A DNA stretch of 6,437 nucleotides, from assembly GCA_937982385.1 (NCBI GenBank), contig CALJMC010000142.1, positions 1 to 6,437 of the forward strand. Direction: 5' to 3'. The translations under genes were made by a program, and so were the position numbers. The notes below the pieces were generated by a model. That model was not told the origin of the DNA, ran no database searches, and was given only the letters and a program-made list of their open reading frames with translations. Shown here piece by piece: positions 1 to 5,858 of this stretch; position 1 is the stretch's first letter, and each line of letters opens with the position of its first letter. Source of the stretch: an uncultured Rickettsiales bacterium (lineage in GTDB: Bacteria; Pseudomonadota; Alphaproteobacteria; Rickettsiales; UBA998).

Positions 1-23
1 ACTAACCCTTGTGCCTGCAGGGG

Positions 24-39
24 CGCCGACTATTCGGCG
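24..39. repeat. Short GC-rich inverted repeat downstream of hemE
   Basis: CGCCGA (24-29) and TCGGCG (34-39) form a perfect 6-bp stem around a four-base loop. It lies about 35 bp past the hemE stop codon. On the minus strand it is not followed by a run of T, so it is not a standard intrinsic terminator. It could still end or stabilise the hemE transcript. Confidence 0.4.
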
Positions 40-40
40 G

Positions 41-63
41 ATTAAAATTTGTAAGGTTTTAAT
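41..63. repeat. AT-rich inverted repeat just behind hemE
   Basis: ATTAAAA (41-47) and TTTTAAT (57-63) are perfect 7-base complements separated by nine bases. The repeat sits about 10 bp past the hemE stop. The stem is all A:T and therefore weak. Together with the neighbouring GC-rich stem it may mark the 3' end of the hemE transcript, but no clear terminator can be called. Confidence 0.3.
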
Positions 64-72
64 CTTAAAGGA

Positions 73-1089
73 TTATAATAACAGTTCACTCAACGCTTCA
101 ACATTTTCGATAGGCGTGTGCGGCACCATACCGTGACCTAGATTAAAAATGAAGGCTTTTCCTTTCATGATGGAAAGAATCTCTTTTGCACTAGCAATCA
201 TTGTATCTTTATCCGACGCCAATAAAAGCGGATCTAGGTTCCCTTGCAACACCACATCATCACCGACCGCATGTGATATCTCTGCAAGTGAAGAGAACAT
301 ATCAACACCCAAACCATCAACACCCGTTTTCGCAACATATTCCGCAGCTGCATATCCCAAACCTTTTGGGAAACCAATAATCGGCGTATTAGGATGTGCA
401 GCTTTCACCTTATCAACGATGTGTTTCGTCGGTTGATAAATAAGTTCATCACGATGAGAGAGTGGAGCATAAGCCGCCCAACTATCAAAAATCTGCACAA
501 CATTCGCGCCCGCTTCAATCTGTTTAATGAGATGAAGTGCTATCGTATCAGACAATTGATTGATAACTTTTCTGACCAAATCTGGTTGGCTATAAATTTT
601 CTCACGCGCTACAGCAAATTCTTTTCCTCCTTTACCCTGCAGCATATAACATGCAACTGTCCATGGAGCGCCTGTAAAGCCAATCAGACTTTTTTCATCT
701 GCAAGATTCTTACGCGTCAAACTCAATGCATCATAAACGGGCTTCAAATGCGTCAGCATGGTCTCTTCATCAGTTTTGCGATACTCTGCTAGTGATTCAA
801 GAGGATTGAGCTTAGGGCCTTCCCCTGTGACAAATTCTAAATGATAGCCCAATGCATGAGGGATCACTAAGATATCTGAAAAAATAATAGCTGCTGACAT
901 ATCAAATCGTCTGATGGGCTGCAATGTCACCTCAGATGCATTCTCTGGCGAGTAACACATATTTAAAAACCCACCCATATCTTTTCTGAGTGCTCTGTAT
1001 TCTGGAAGATATCTTCCTGCCTGTCTCATGAACCAAAAGGGTGGCTTGTCTGATAAATGACGTGCAAATATTTTTTCTAACGATGTCAT
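73..1089 (-). CDS. hemE: Uroporphyrinogen decarboxylase (HemE)
   Basis: This cytoplasmic enzyme converts uroporphyrinogen III to coproporphyrinogen III by removing four acetate carboxyl groups, a step of haem synthesis. The 338-residue protein is complete and close to the usual family length. The N-terminal signature MRQAGRYLPEYR is at 21-32. FSDIL at 70-74 supplies the conserved catalytic Asp (D72), GAPWT is at 140-144 with the conserved Tyr at 148, and FNLGHG is at 315-320. By comparison with human UROD, R22, D72 and Y148 correspond to the known active-site Arg, Asp and Tyr; this mapping is by eye. The ATG at 1089 gives the family's normal N-terminus, but no good Shine-Dalgarno sequence precedes it (the leader reads AAGAAAAGAAAC). 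The gene starts at the edge of the candidate replication origin, as hemE does in Caulobacter and Rickettsia, so its expression may be tied to replication. No convincing -10/-35 pair is visible. Confidence 0.97.
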   Translation of the reverse strand: MTSLEKIFARHLSDKPPFWFMRQAGRYLPEYRALRKDMGGFLNMCYSPENASEVTLQPIRRFDMSAAIIFSDILVIPHALGYHLEFVTGEGPKLNPLESLAEYRKTDEETMLTHLKPVYDALSLTRKNLADEKSLIGFTGAPWTVACYMLQGKGGKEFAVAREKIYSQPDLVRKVINQLSDTIALHLIKQIEAGANVVQIFDSWAAYAPLSHRDELIYQPTKHIVDKVKAAHPNTPIIGFPKGLGYAAAEYVAKTGVDGLGVDMFSSLAEISHAVGDDVVLQGNLDPLLLASDKDTMIASAKEILSIMKGKAFIFNLGHGMVPHTPIENVEALSELLL

Positions 1090-1191
1090 CTATAGTTTCT
1101 TTTCTTTATAGATTTAAAAAGGGATGATGTAGATAGTGATAGTACCCTATGAAAGATGGGGATTAAGGCTTTTCAAATATTATCCCATGAG

Positions 1192-1200
1192 TTTTACACC
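1192..1200 (+). promoter_or_regulatory. Probable DnaA box (8/9)
   Basis: TTTTACACC matches the consensus TTWTNCACA except for the last base. It lies about 100 bp upstream of hemE, at the hemE edge of the cluster. A single-mismatch box in AT-rich DNA can arise by chance, so it counts mainly as part of the group. Confidence 0.4.
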
Positions 1201-1224
1201 ATTCTTTGCTCGCTGTCTAAAACA

Positions 1225-1233
1225 TTTGGATAA
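1225..1233 (-). promoter_or_regulatory. Probable DnaA box (8/9)
   Basis: On the minus strand this reads TTATCCAAA, one mismatch from TTATCCACA. It lies on the hemE side of the AT-rich stretch. Confidence 0.5.
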
Positions 1234-1316
1234 CTCTTTTAGCCTATTGTTTTTATGAGTGAGAAATAGAGTGTAGGGCTGTGGTTATCTTTTGAATAAT
1301 GACCGAATAAATCCAG

Positions 1317-1346
1317 TATAAAAAAAAAACTATAAAAATTAATAAA
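1317..1346. other. AT-rich stretch, candidate DNA unwinding element
   Basis: Of 30 bases only C1330 is G or C. The stretch includes a run of ten A (1320-1329) and an AT-only segment after it. It lies between the minus-strand DnaA-box matches at 1225-1233 and 1357-1365, the latter being a full consensus match starting 11 bp away. Low-melting DNA next to DnaA boxes is the usual site of strand opening in bacterial origins; the assignment here rests on composition and position only. Confidence 0.55.
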
Positions 1347-1356
1347 GAACACACAG

Positions 1357-1365
1357 TGTGGAAAA
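1357..1365 (-). promoter_or_regulatory. DnaA box (full match to TTWTNCACA)
   Basis: The minus strand reads TTTTCCACA, which fits the relaxed consensus TTWTNCACA at every position. It overlaps a small palindrome CACAC-A-GTGTG (1350-1360) and borders the AT-rich stretch. Confidence 0.6.
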
Positions 1366-1383
1366 GCCATGAAAAGCCCGTTA

Positions 1384-1398
1384 TTAAAAATAAGTTAT
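1384..1398. promoter_or_regulatory. CtrA-like site, one mismatch
   Basis: TTAA (1384-1387), seven bases, then TTAT (1395-1398): seven of eight defined positions of the CtrA box TTAA-N7-TTAA. Its right half overlaps an inverted repeat TTATC-GGG-GATAA (1395-1407). Such near matches are common in AT-rich DNA. It is listed because a perfect site with the same spacing begins 48 bp further on. Confidence 0.35.
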
Positions 1399-1421
1399 CG
1401 GGGATAAGATGAAGAAACTGT

Positions 1422-1430
1422 TTATACACT
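1422..1430 (+). promoter_or_regulatory. Probable DnaA box (8/9) beside the CtrA box
   Basis: TTATACACT differs from TTATACACA only in the last base. It ends one base before the first TTAA of the perfect CtrA box, and lies 35 bp (start to start) from the full-consensus box at 1457 in the same orientation. Confidence 0.6.
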
Positions 1431-1431
1431 C

Positions 1432-1446
1432 TTAAACATCTCTTAA
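1432..1446. promoter_or_regulatory. CtrA binding site (perfect TTAA-N7-TTAA)
   Basis: TTAA at 1432-1435 and TTAA at 1443-1446 are separated by exactly seven bases, the full recognition motif of the alphaproteobacterial cell-cycle response regulator CtrA. The site is wedged between DnaA boxes at 1422-1430 and 1457-1465. In Caulobacter, CtrA bound at such origin sites represses replication initiation. By my rough arithmetic, with A and T each near one third, a perfect motif is expected about 0.1 times by chance in a gap of this size. Context therefore carries part of the weight. Confidence 0.65.
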
Positions 1447-1456
1447 CTCCATAGGG

Positions 1457-1465
1457 TTATACACA
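1457..1465 (+). promoter_or_regulatory. DnaA box (perfect TTATACACA)
   Basis: TTATACACA is a full match to the strict consensus TTATNCACA and the best single DnaA box in the window. It lies ten bases past the CtrA box, on the side facing holA. Confidence 0.7.
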
Positions 1466-1511
1466 GGGTTATGAAGAGTCCTTTTACTATTATTATGTCA
1501 GTGAAAGCTGG

Positions 1512-1530
1512 TATCTAGCTTTTATAGATA
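1512..1530. repeat. Small inverted repeat at the edge of the repeat block
   Basis: TATCTA (1512-1517) and TAGATA (1525-1530) are perfect complements around a seven-base loop. The stem is weak and its function unknown. Confidence 0.3.
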
Positions 1531-1540
1531 GTGAAATAAG

Positions 1541-1570
1541 ATGGATCCCGTGCCGTAGCACGGGATGACG
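1541..1570. repeat. Palindromic repeat, GGATCCCGTG...CACGGGATGACG type
   Basis: ATCCCGTGC (1545-1553) and GCACGGGAT (1558-1566) form a perfect 9-bp stem with a four-base loop. The flanks (ATGG before, GACG after) resemble a dispersed palindrome family I recall from Rickettsiales, Wolbachia and Holosporales-like genomes; that likeness is from memory. Read as RNA from the minus strand, the strand holA is transcribed from, the loop is UACG closed by a C:G pair, which is the very stable UNCG tetraloop type. From the plus strand the loop is CGUA. The hairpin could therefore protect or end the holA operon transcript, though no T run follows. Confidence 0.6.
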
Positions 1571-1596
1571 AAGAATGTGATACGGGATACCTTCAG

Positions 1597-1614
1597 CAAG
1601 ATATTTTTATCTTG
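1597..1614. repeat. Perfect inverted repeat CAAGATA-TTTT-TATCTTG
   Basis: A perfect 7-bp stem (1597-1603 with 1608-1614) with a four-base loop, lying between the two larger palindromic repeats downstream of holA. It is AT-rich and lacks a terminator T run on either side. Confidence 0.4.
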
Positions 1615-1631
1615 TCATATAGCTTATACGA

Positions 1632-1731
1632 GGTCAGGAGGCCGAGTCAGCCTTGAGCGTCACGAGTCGTAGACCAGCGAAGCTAACTGACATGCCTATT
1701 GCGGAGGACAGAATGTCCGTAGCAGTGGCAA
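1632..1731. repeat. Composite imperfect palindromic repeat behind holA
   Basis: Two parts can be seen. At 1693-1730 an imperfect hairpin pairs TGCCTATTGCGGAGGACA with TGTCCGTAGCAGTGGCA around a loop of about three bases, with a few bulges. Its pattern (ATTGCGGAGG...GTAGCAGTGGCAAT) resembles dispersed repeats of the form ATTGCGAGGA...GTGGCAATC found in many alphaproteobacterial genomes (from memory). At 1633-1691 GTCAG (1633-1637, again 1646-1650) can pair with CTGAC (1687-1691), enclosing the small palindrome ACGAGTCGT (1662-1670). The block is richer in G+C than the origin half of the gap and codes for no recognisable protein. It starts 13 bp past the holA stop. It may be a mobile palindromic element, a transcript-end structure, or both. 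Confidence 0.5.
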
Positions 1732-1743
1732 TTAAACAATCCC

Positions 1744-2760
1744 CTACCTTCTACACTGATGCGCCATCACAGTGAGATATCGCGAGCAAATAAGTGTTTG
1801 TTCGCTGGAGCGTTTTAGCTCTGTTTCAGCTTTGGTCATGGTGGCTAGAATTCTATCAATGGTGGTGGCGCGGCAGCGACCCATATGACGACCGAATGAT
1901 TGCTGCTGTTTATAAAATACAGGTGGGCGAACCATCTTCATGGCATCGGCAGGTGACTTTCCGTTAGCTGTAAAACCCTGAGCGGCGGAGAGTCGTGTAA
2001 AATAACGCCCGACAGAACGTAATATTGCAATCGAGTTCACTCCCTCAGATTCCAGCCTCTGAATAAGTTGGTTTACTTTTGCTGTGTTGCCATCTGCCAC
2101 AGCCGTGCATAAATCATCAAAACCCTTATCATCATTTTGGTTGATGAGTTCAGAGACGATATCAATGGTGAGTTGTTTCTCATTGCCCATATAGGTAATT
2201 ATTTTATCAATCTCGCTATTAGTGACGCCTCTGTCATTTCCGAGTGATTGTTTGATAATTTCTACTATGTCGCGATTATAGGACAACCCCGCCGCATCAA
2301 ATTTTTCCTTAATGATGCGTTCGAGTGCATAGCCTTCCTCACGATAACAGGCGATCGTAGCAATGGTTTTTTCTTGCTCACAGAGTTTGCGTAATGTCGA
2401 GCGCGCTGTTAATTCACCCGCGAGCAAAATTAGCTGATTTTGACATTCGGGAAGTTCAGTCGCTTGCTTCACTATCTTGGATATTTTGTCACCAGCATTG
2501 CGCACGATGATAATGGGGTTGTCACCCATGAGGCTCATCGCCGAGAGTGCTTCATAGAGTTTGCTTGGCTCGTCTTTAATGTCTGATGCTTCAAGCTGTG
2601 TTGTTGCAAACGGATCGTCAGGCAGTTCGGCAATGCTCGCGACGAGTGCTTTTGCATTGTCCCGAATAAGGCCTTCGTCCGGCCCAAAAATGAGTATTGT
2701 TTGGTAATGGTCTGGTTTTTTTACAAAAGCGGCGACATCTCTGGGTGCAATTTTTACCAT
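1744..2760 (-). CDS. holA: DNA polymerase III delta subunit (HolA)
   Basis: Delta is the clamp-loader subunit that opens the beta sliding clamp so that it can be loaded on DNA. The 338-residue protein has the usual length. Near the N-terminus (about 22-31) is ILIFGPDEGL, the family's degenerate nucleotide-binding-like motif, followed by an AAA+-like region. The C-terminal third carries RPPVFYKQQ and a helical end typical of alphaproteobacterial delta subunits, which are strongly diverged from the E. coli protein. The start is fixed by a TAATG junction: the A of the ATG (2760) is the last base of the lptE stop codon, suggesting translational coupling. The gene ends next to the repeat block and the candidate origin, so its transcript runs towards the origin. 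No intrinsic terminator with a T run follows. The assignment rests on motifs, length and the lptE-leuS neighbourhood. Confidence 0.93.
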   Translation of the reverse strand: MVKIAPRDVAAFVKKPDHYQTILIFGPDEGLIRDNAKALVASIAELPDDPFATTQLEASDIKDEPSKLYEALSAMSLMGDNPIIIVRNAGDKISKIVKQATELPECQNQLILLAGELTARSTLRKLCEQEKTIATIACYREEGYALERIIKEKFDAAGLSYNRDIVEIIKQSLGNDRGVTNSEIDKIITYMGNEKQLTIDIVSELINQNDDKGFDDLCTAVADGNTAKVNQLIQRLESEGVNSIAILRSVGRYFTRLSAAQGFTANGKSPADAMKMVRPPVFYKQQQSFGRHMGRCRATTIDRILATMTKAETELKRSSEQTLICSRYLTVMAHQCRR

Positions 2761-3281
2761 TACTGAGCACCCGTTTGATAGGCAGAGAATTTCGCTCCTA
2801 TCCGTAGCGCATATTCTTCAGCAATTTCGGCGACGGCTTTTGTCACGATGTCTTCAGAACTGATATATTCCGCGTAATTATCATCTGAGGTATTATAGCT
2901 CACAATACGGCTGATTTTCCCCGTGGTTATATTGGTGCTATTTTTTTTATGCTTGAGAGCATAATCAGAGGTAATGGTTGTGCGATAGCGTTGAATTTCA
3001 CCATCCGTATCAACAATGGTCGCCTTTTTATTAACAACAAGCGATATCATGAGCTCATAGGGTTTTTCCGTTTTAAAGGCGGAGGCTGTATCACGATAGA
3101 ATAAGTCTTCTGTCTTGGCTTTTAAGACGGCACTTTCACGGCTATTAGAAACTTCGGTTATACCAATATGAGCTAATGTTGCAGCATAAGGAGATGATTT
3201 TGTCGCGTACATAGGTTCAAACCCGCACGAGCAAAGCGCAAGCAAAGAGAGCCCTATAATATATTTACGCAACAACAACAT
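2760..3281 (-). CDS. lptE: LPS-assembly lipoprotein LptE
   Basis: LptE is an outer-membrane lipoprotein that plugs and helps fold the LptD channel delivering lipopolysaccharide to the cell surface. The 173-residue protein starts with a lipoprotein signal peptide: R5-K6, a hydrophobic stretch (7-16), then CSCGF. The lipidated residue is most likely C19, because CGFxPMY directly after it is the usual mature start of alphaproteobacterial LptE; C17 is the alternative. The rest is soluble and of mixed strand/helix character, with a conserved-looking SYNTSDDNYAEY segment (about 129-140) and a C-terminal helix. The ATG at 3281 overlaps the end of leuS by 17 bp and has a good ribosome binding site inside leuS. 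The stop overlaps the holA start by one base. Its presence implies an LPS-bearing outer membrane. LptE is poorly conserved, so the call leans on the N-terminus, size and position. Confidence 0.88.
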   Translation of the reverse strand: MLLLRKYIIGLSLLALCSCGFEPMYATKSSPYAATLAHIGITEVSNSRESAVLKAKTEDLFYRDTASAFKTEKPYELMISLVVNKKATIVDTDGEIQRYRTTITSDYALKHKKNSTNITTGKISRIVSYNTSDDNYAEYISSEDIVTKAVAEIAEEYALRIGAKFSAYQTGAQ

Positions 3282-5844
3282 TCACAATCCTATTGGGCAC
3301 CACAATTACTTTACGTACCGTTTTGTCAGCAATGAAGTCAGATAACTTTTTGTCGTTCATTGCCGCTTTTTCTACCGTAGCTTTATCACTGTCTTTTGCA
3401 AGCTCTAACGTAGAGCGTAATTTGCCATTCACCTGCAATGCGATGGTGACCGTATCTTCCACCAACAATGAATCATCTGTTTTTGGCCAGGCGCGATGTA
3501 CAATCATTTCTTCGCCGCCAAGTGCCGCCCACATTTCTTCAGCTAAATGCGGCAAGAATGGAGAAATGATATGGGTTAATCCTTCCAATGCTTCGCGAAC
3601 GACCCAAGCCGCATCAGCGGACGATGTTGCATCAATACCACCGAGCATATTGGTGAATTCACGAATAAGGGCTACCGCTTTGTTGAAATGGAAGTCTTCA
3701 ATATGTTTTGCAACACCAGCAATAGTGCTATGTGTTTTGCGACGCATTGCGATAAGAGACTGGTCAGATAAGGTAGGAGTTGTTTCGAGCGAAATGCCTG
3801 AGACTATATCTGCATTATCATGAAGCAATCGCCATAATTTGCTAACATAACGCCATGCGCCATCAATACCAGAATCTGTCCATTCTAAATCTCGGTCAGG
3901 CGGGCTATCAGATAACATAAACAGACGTGCCGTATCAGCGCCATAGCTTCCCATAATATGGCGAGGATCTACGACATTCTTTTTCGATTTACTCATCTTC
4001 TCAGAACGACCAAGGGTCACCGCCTCGCCCGTTTGTTGGTGCGTGACTTTATCGCCGTCTTTTACGATATCATCAGGAAATAGCCACTTGCCTTCAGCAT
4101 CTTTATAGGTTTCGTGACACACCATACCTTGCGTTTGTAACCCTTTGAAAGGCTCTTTGACTGAGAGATGTCCGCAATCGCGTAAAGCACGTGTGAAGAA
4201 ACGTGAATAAAGCAAATGGAGCACTGCATGTTCTACACCGCCAATATAGAGGTCAACAGGCAAACGTTTATCGCAGAGTTCTTTAACCAAGCCGTCACTT
4301 GATGCATCAGAACAAAAGCGCGCATAGTACCATGAAGACTCAAAGAACGTATCGAATGTGTCTGTTTCACGCGTTGCATCTTTTGAGCATGACGGGCATG
4401 TCGTATTTTTCCAAGTTGCGTGATGAACAAGCGGGTTGCCAGGTTTATCAAATGATACATCATCAGGTAGTTCAACAGGCAGCTGATTTTTAGGAACAGG
4501 AACCGCGCCACAATCATCGCAATAAATAATCGGAATCGGGCAGCCCCAATAACGTTGACGAGAAACGCCCCAATCACGCAAACGGAAATTTACTTTCTTT
4601 TCGCCCGCGCCGATTTCAACGAGCTTATCAAGAATGACTTCACGCGCATCATCGGTAGACATGCCATTGAGGAAATCAGAGTTGATGAGTTTTCCAGATT
4701 CCGTATAAGCTTCATTTTCTATTGTGAAGTTTTCAGAGTCTTTTGGTGCAACGACAGCTGTTACGTCTAAATCATATTTACGAGCGAAATCGAGATCGCG
4801 CTGGTCATGCGCAGGGCATGCAAAGACAGCGCCGGTGCCATAATCCATCAACACGAAATTAGCGATATAAACAGGGAATGTTTTGTCGGAGAATGGATGC
4901 GTTACACGGAGCCCAGTATCATAGCCTTTTTTCTCTGCTTTTTCGATCGCTTCTTCGCTGGTGCCAAGTTTGGAACATTCATCAATGAAGGCTTGTGCTT
5001 CAGCTGAATCTTGAGCAAGCTCTTTGGCTAGTGGATGGTCGGGTGATATGCCACAAAATGACATGCCGAAAAGCGTGTCGGGTCTTGTAGTGTAAACTTC
5101 AATCGATTTCTGGTTGGGCGTGGCATTATCAAGCGCGAATGAAACCATTGCTCCAGTGGATTTCCCAATCCACTTTTCCTGCATCACCAACACTTTGTTT
5201 GGCCAGCCGCTCTTGAGGTCGTCCAGCGAGGTGAGAAGATCGTCAGCATAGTCCGTAATGCGCAAGAACCATTGCGACAACGTCTTGCGTTCTACGGGTG
5301 CACCCGAGCGCCAACCCTTGCCGTCAACCACCTGCTCATTGGCAAGCACGGTGTTGTCGATAGGGTCCCAATTGACGACCGCCTCTTTGCGATAGGCAAT
5401 GCCTTTATCTAGCATATCAAGGAAGAAGCCTTGTTCATGTTTATAATAATCAGGTGAACATGTCGCAAACTCGCGGGACCAATCATAGGAGAGCCCGATA
5501 GATTTGAGCTGTTCACGCATGGTCTCAATGTTTTTGTAGGTCCATTTTGCAGGATGCACATTATTTTCAATAGCTGCATTTTCAGCAGGCAAACCAAACG
5601 CATCCCACCCCATTGGGTGAAGCACGTTGAAGCCTTGCGTGCGTTTATAGCGAGCAATCACATCGCCGAGCGTGTAGTTGCGTACATGCCCCATATGGAT
5701 GTTGCCCGAAGGATAGGGGAACATTTCTAAGGCATAGAATGATGGTTTATCGCTCGTATCATCAGCATCAAAGGCGCCTGTGTCACCCCATCTTTTTTGC
5801 CATTTTTGTTCTGCGAGTTTAAAGTTATAGCGTTCACTGGTCAT
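3265..5844 (-). CDS. leuS: Leucyl-tRNA synthetase (LeuS)
   Basis: This class I aminoacyl-tRNA synthetase charges tRNA-Leu with leucine in the cytoplasm and edits mischarged tRNA. The frame is open from 5958, but the start at 5844 (MTSERYNF) is chosen because it begins at the family's conserved N-terminus and gives 859 residues, the normal size; starting at 5958 would overlap the upstream gene by about 100 bp. The ATG at 5853 (MHRMTSE) is a possible alternative. Motifs by residue: FPYPSG 42-47, HMGH (HIGH motif) 50-53, the CP1 editing domain with TTRPDT 252-257 and HDQRD 346-350, a zinc-type knuckle CDDC 442-445 with CPSC 483-486, KMSKS 616-620, then the helical anticodon-binding domain and a short C-terminal domain. 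All catalytic and editing motifs are intact. No strong Shine-Dalgarno precedes it, and it starts 14 bp after the DUF3576 stop, suggesting cotranscription. Confidence 0.97.
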   Translation of the reverse strand: MTSERYNFKLAEQKWQKRWGDTGAFDADDTSDKPSFYALEMFPYPSGNIHMGHVRNYTLGDVIARYKRTQGFNVLHPMGWDAFGLPAENAAIENNVHPAKWTYKNIETMREQLKSIGLSYDWSREFATCSPDYYKHEQGFFLDMLDKGIAYRKEAVVNWDPIDNTVLANEQVVDGKGWRSGAPVERKTLSQWFLRITDYADDLLTSLDDLKSGWPNKVLVMQEKWIGKSTGAMVSFALDNATPNQKSIEVYTTRPDTLFGMSFCGISPDHPLAKELAQDSAEAQAFIDECSKLGTSEEAIEKAEKKGYDTGLRVTHPFSDKTFPVYIANFVLMDYGTGAVFACPAHDQRDLDFARKYDLDVTAVVAPKDSENFTIENEAYTESGKLINSDFLNGMSTDDAREVILDKLVEIGAGEKKVNFRLRDWGVSRQRYWGCPIPIIYCDDCGAVPVPKNQLPVELPDDVSFDKPGNPLVHHATWKNTTCPSCSKDATRETDTFDTFFESSWYYARFCSDASSDGLVKELCDKRLPVDLYIGGVEHAVLHLLYSRFFTRALRDCGHLSVKEPFKGLQTQGMVCHETYKDAEGKWLFPDDIVKDGDKVTHQQTGEAVTLGRSEKMSKSKKNVVDPRHIMGSYGADTARLFMLSDSPPDRDLEWTDSGIDGAWRYVSKLWRLLHDNADIVSGISLETTPTLSDQSLIAMRRKTHSTIAGVAKHIEDFHFNKAVALIREFTNMLGGIDATSSADAAWVVREALEGLTHIISPFLPHLAEEMWAALGGEEMIVHRAWPKTDDSLLVEDTVTIALQVNGKLRSTLELAKDSDKATVEKAAMNDKKLSDFIADKTVRKVIVVPNRIVNVVVA
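3288..3291 (-). promoter_or_regulatory. Ribosome binding site of lptE inside leuS
   Basis: On the minus strand TAGGAT lies ahead of the lptE ATG, with AGGA ending six bases before it. This is the clearest Shine-Dalgarno sequence in the window. It supports the start at 3281 and hence the 17-bp overlap with leuS. Confidence 0.6.
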
Positions 5845-5858
5845 GCGGTGCATTCTTT

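Larger units (their letters stand above)
1192..1465. other. Candidate chromosomal replication origin (oriC)
   Basis: Seen in the sequence: five matches of at least 8 of 9 to the DnaA-box consensus TTWTNCACA within 274 bp, two of them full (minus strand 1357-1365; plus strand 1457-1465), plus two weaker 7-of-9 matches (1280-1288 and 1399-1407, both minus). A 30-bp stretch with one G/C base (1317-1346) could be the unwinding element, and a perfect CtrA box lies at 1432-1446. Known: in Caulobacter and Rickettsia prowazekii the origin lies immediately upstream of hemE and contains CtrA sites among its DnaA boxes. Inference: position plus site content make this the likely origin. dnaA is not in the window, which fits Alphaproteobacteria, where dnaA often lies away from the origin. 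GC-skew change and marker frequency could not be assessed. Confidence 0.72.
1090..1743. other. Gene-free region between holA and hemE
   Basis: This 654-bp gap has no credible reading frame on either strand; ATG-started frames such as the one at 1410 end within a few codons. It is the only large gap in a window where the other genes nearly touch or overlap. Its hemE half (about 1190-1470) carries DnaA-box matches, an AT-rich stretch and CtrA-type sites. Its holA half (about 1510-1731) carries inverted repeats. The 100 bp next to hemE (1090-1190) should contain the hemE leader and perhaps its promoter, but no element could be recognised there beyond a tandem GATAGT pair at 1132-1143. Confidence 0.9.

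Noticed and set aside
149..792. Two plus-strand frames across hemE
   Set aside because: Both are antisense to conserved hemE motifs and their products have no recognisable domain.
1132..1143. Tandem GATAGT pair in the hemE leader as a DnaA-trio-like or iteron element
   Set aside because: Only two copies, far from the best DnaA boxes, and the three-base periodicity of DnaA-trios is not kept.
1476..1668. GANTC methylation sites (1476-1480, 1644-1648, 1664-1668) as CcrM control of the origin
   Set aside because: Three sites in 654 bp is about the number expected by chance, and two lie in the repeat block, so no enrichment can be claimed.
1632..1731. Remnant of a small protein gene behind holA
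   Set aside because: One minus-strand frame stays open for about 30 codons, but it has no ribosome binding site or recognisable product, and the base pattern is explained by the inverted repeats.
1090..1743. IHF binding site, as found in the Caulobacter and Rickettsia origins
   Set aside because: No match to WATCAANNNNTTR was found by eye on either strand; a matrix search might still find a weak one.
3293..3823. A 176-codon plus-strand frame inside leuS
   Set aside because: It is antisense to the leuS C-terminal region, which has intact family motifs; the frame arises from the codon pattern of the real gene.
4188..4193. CACGTG core as a possible parS site
   Set aside because: The flanks do not match the parS palindrome TGTTTCACGTGAAACA and the site lies within leuS coding sequence. 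No parS was seen elsewhere in the window.
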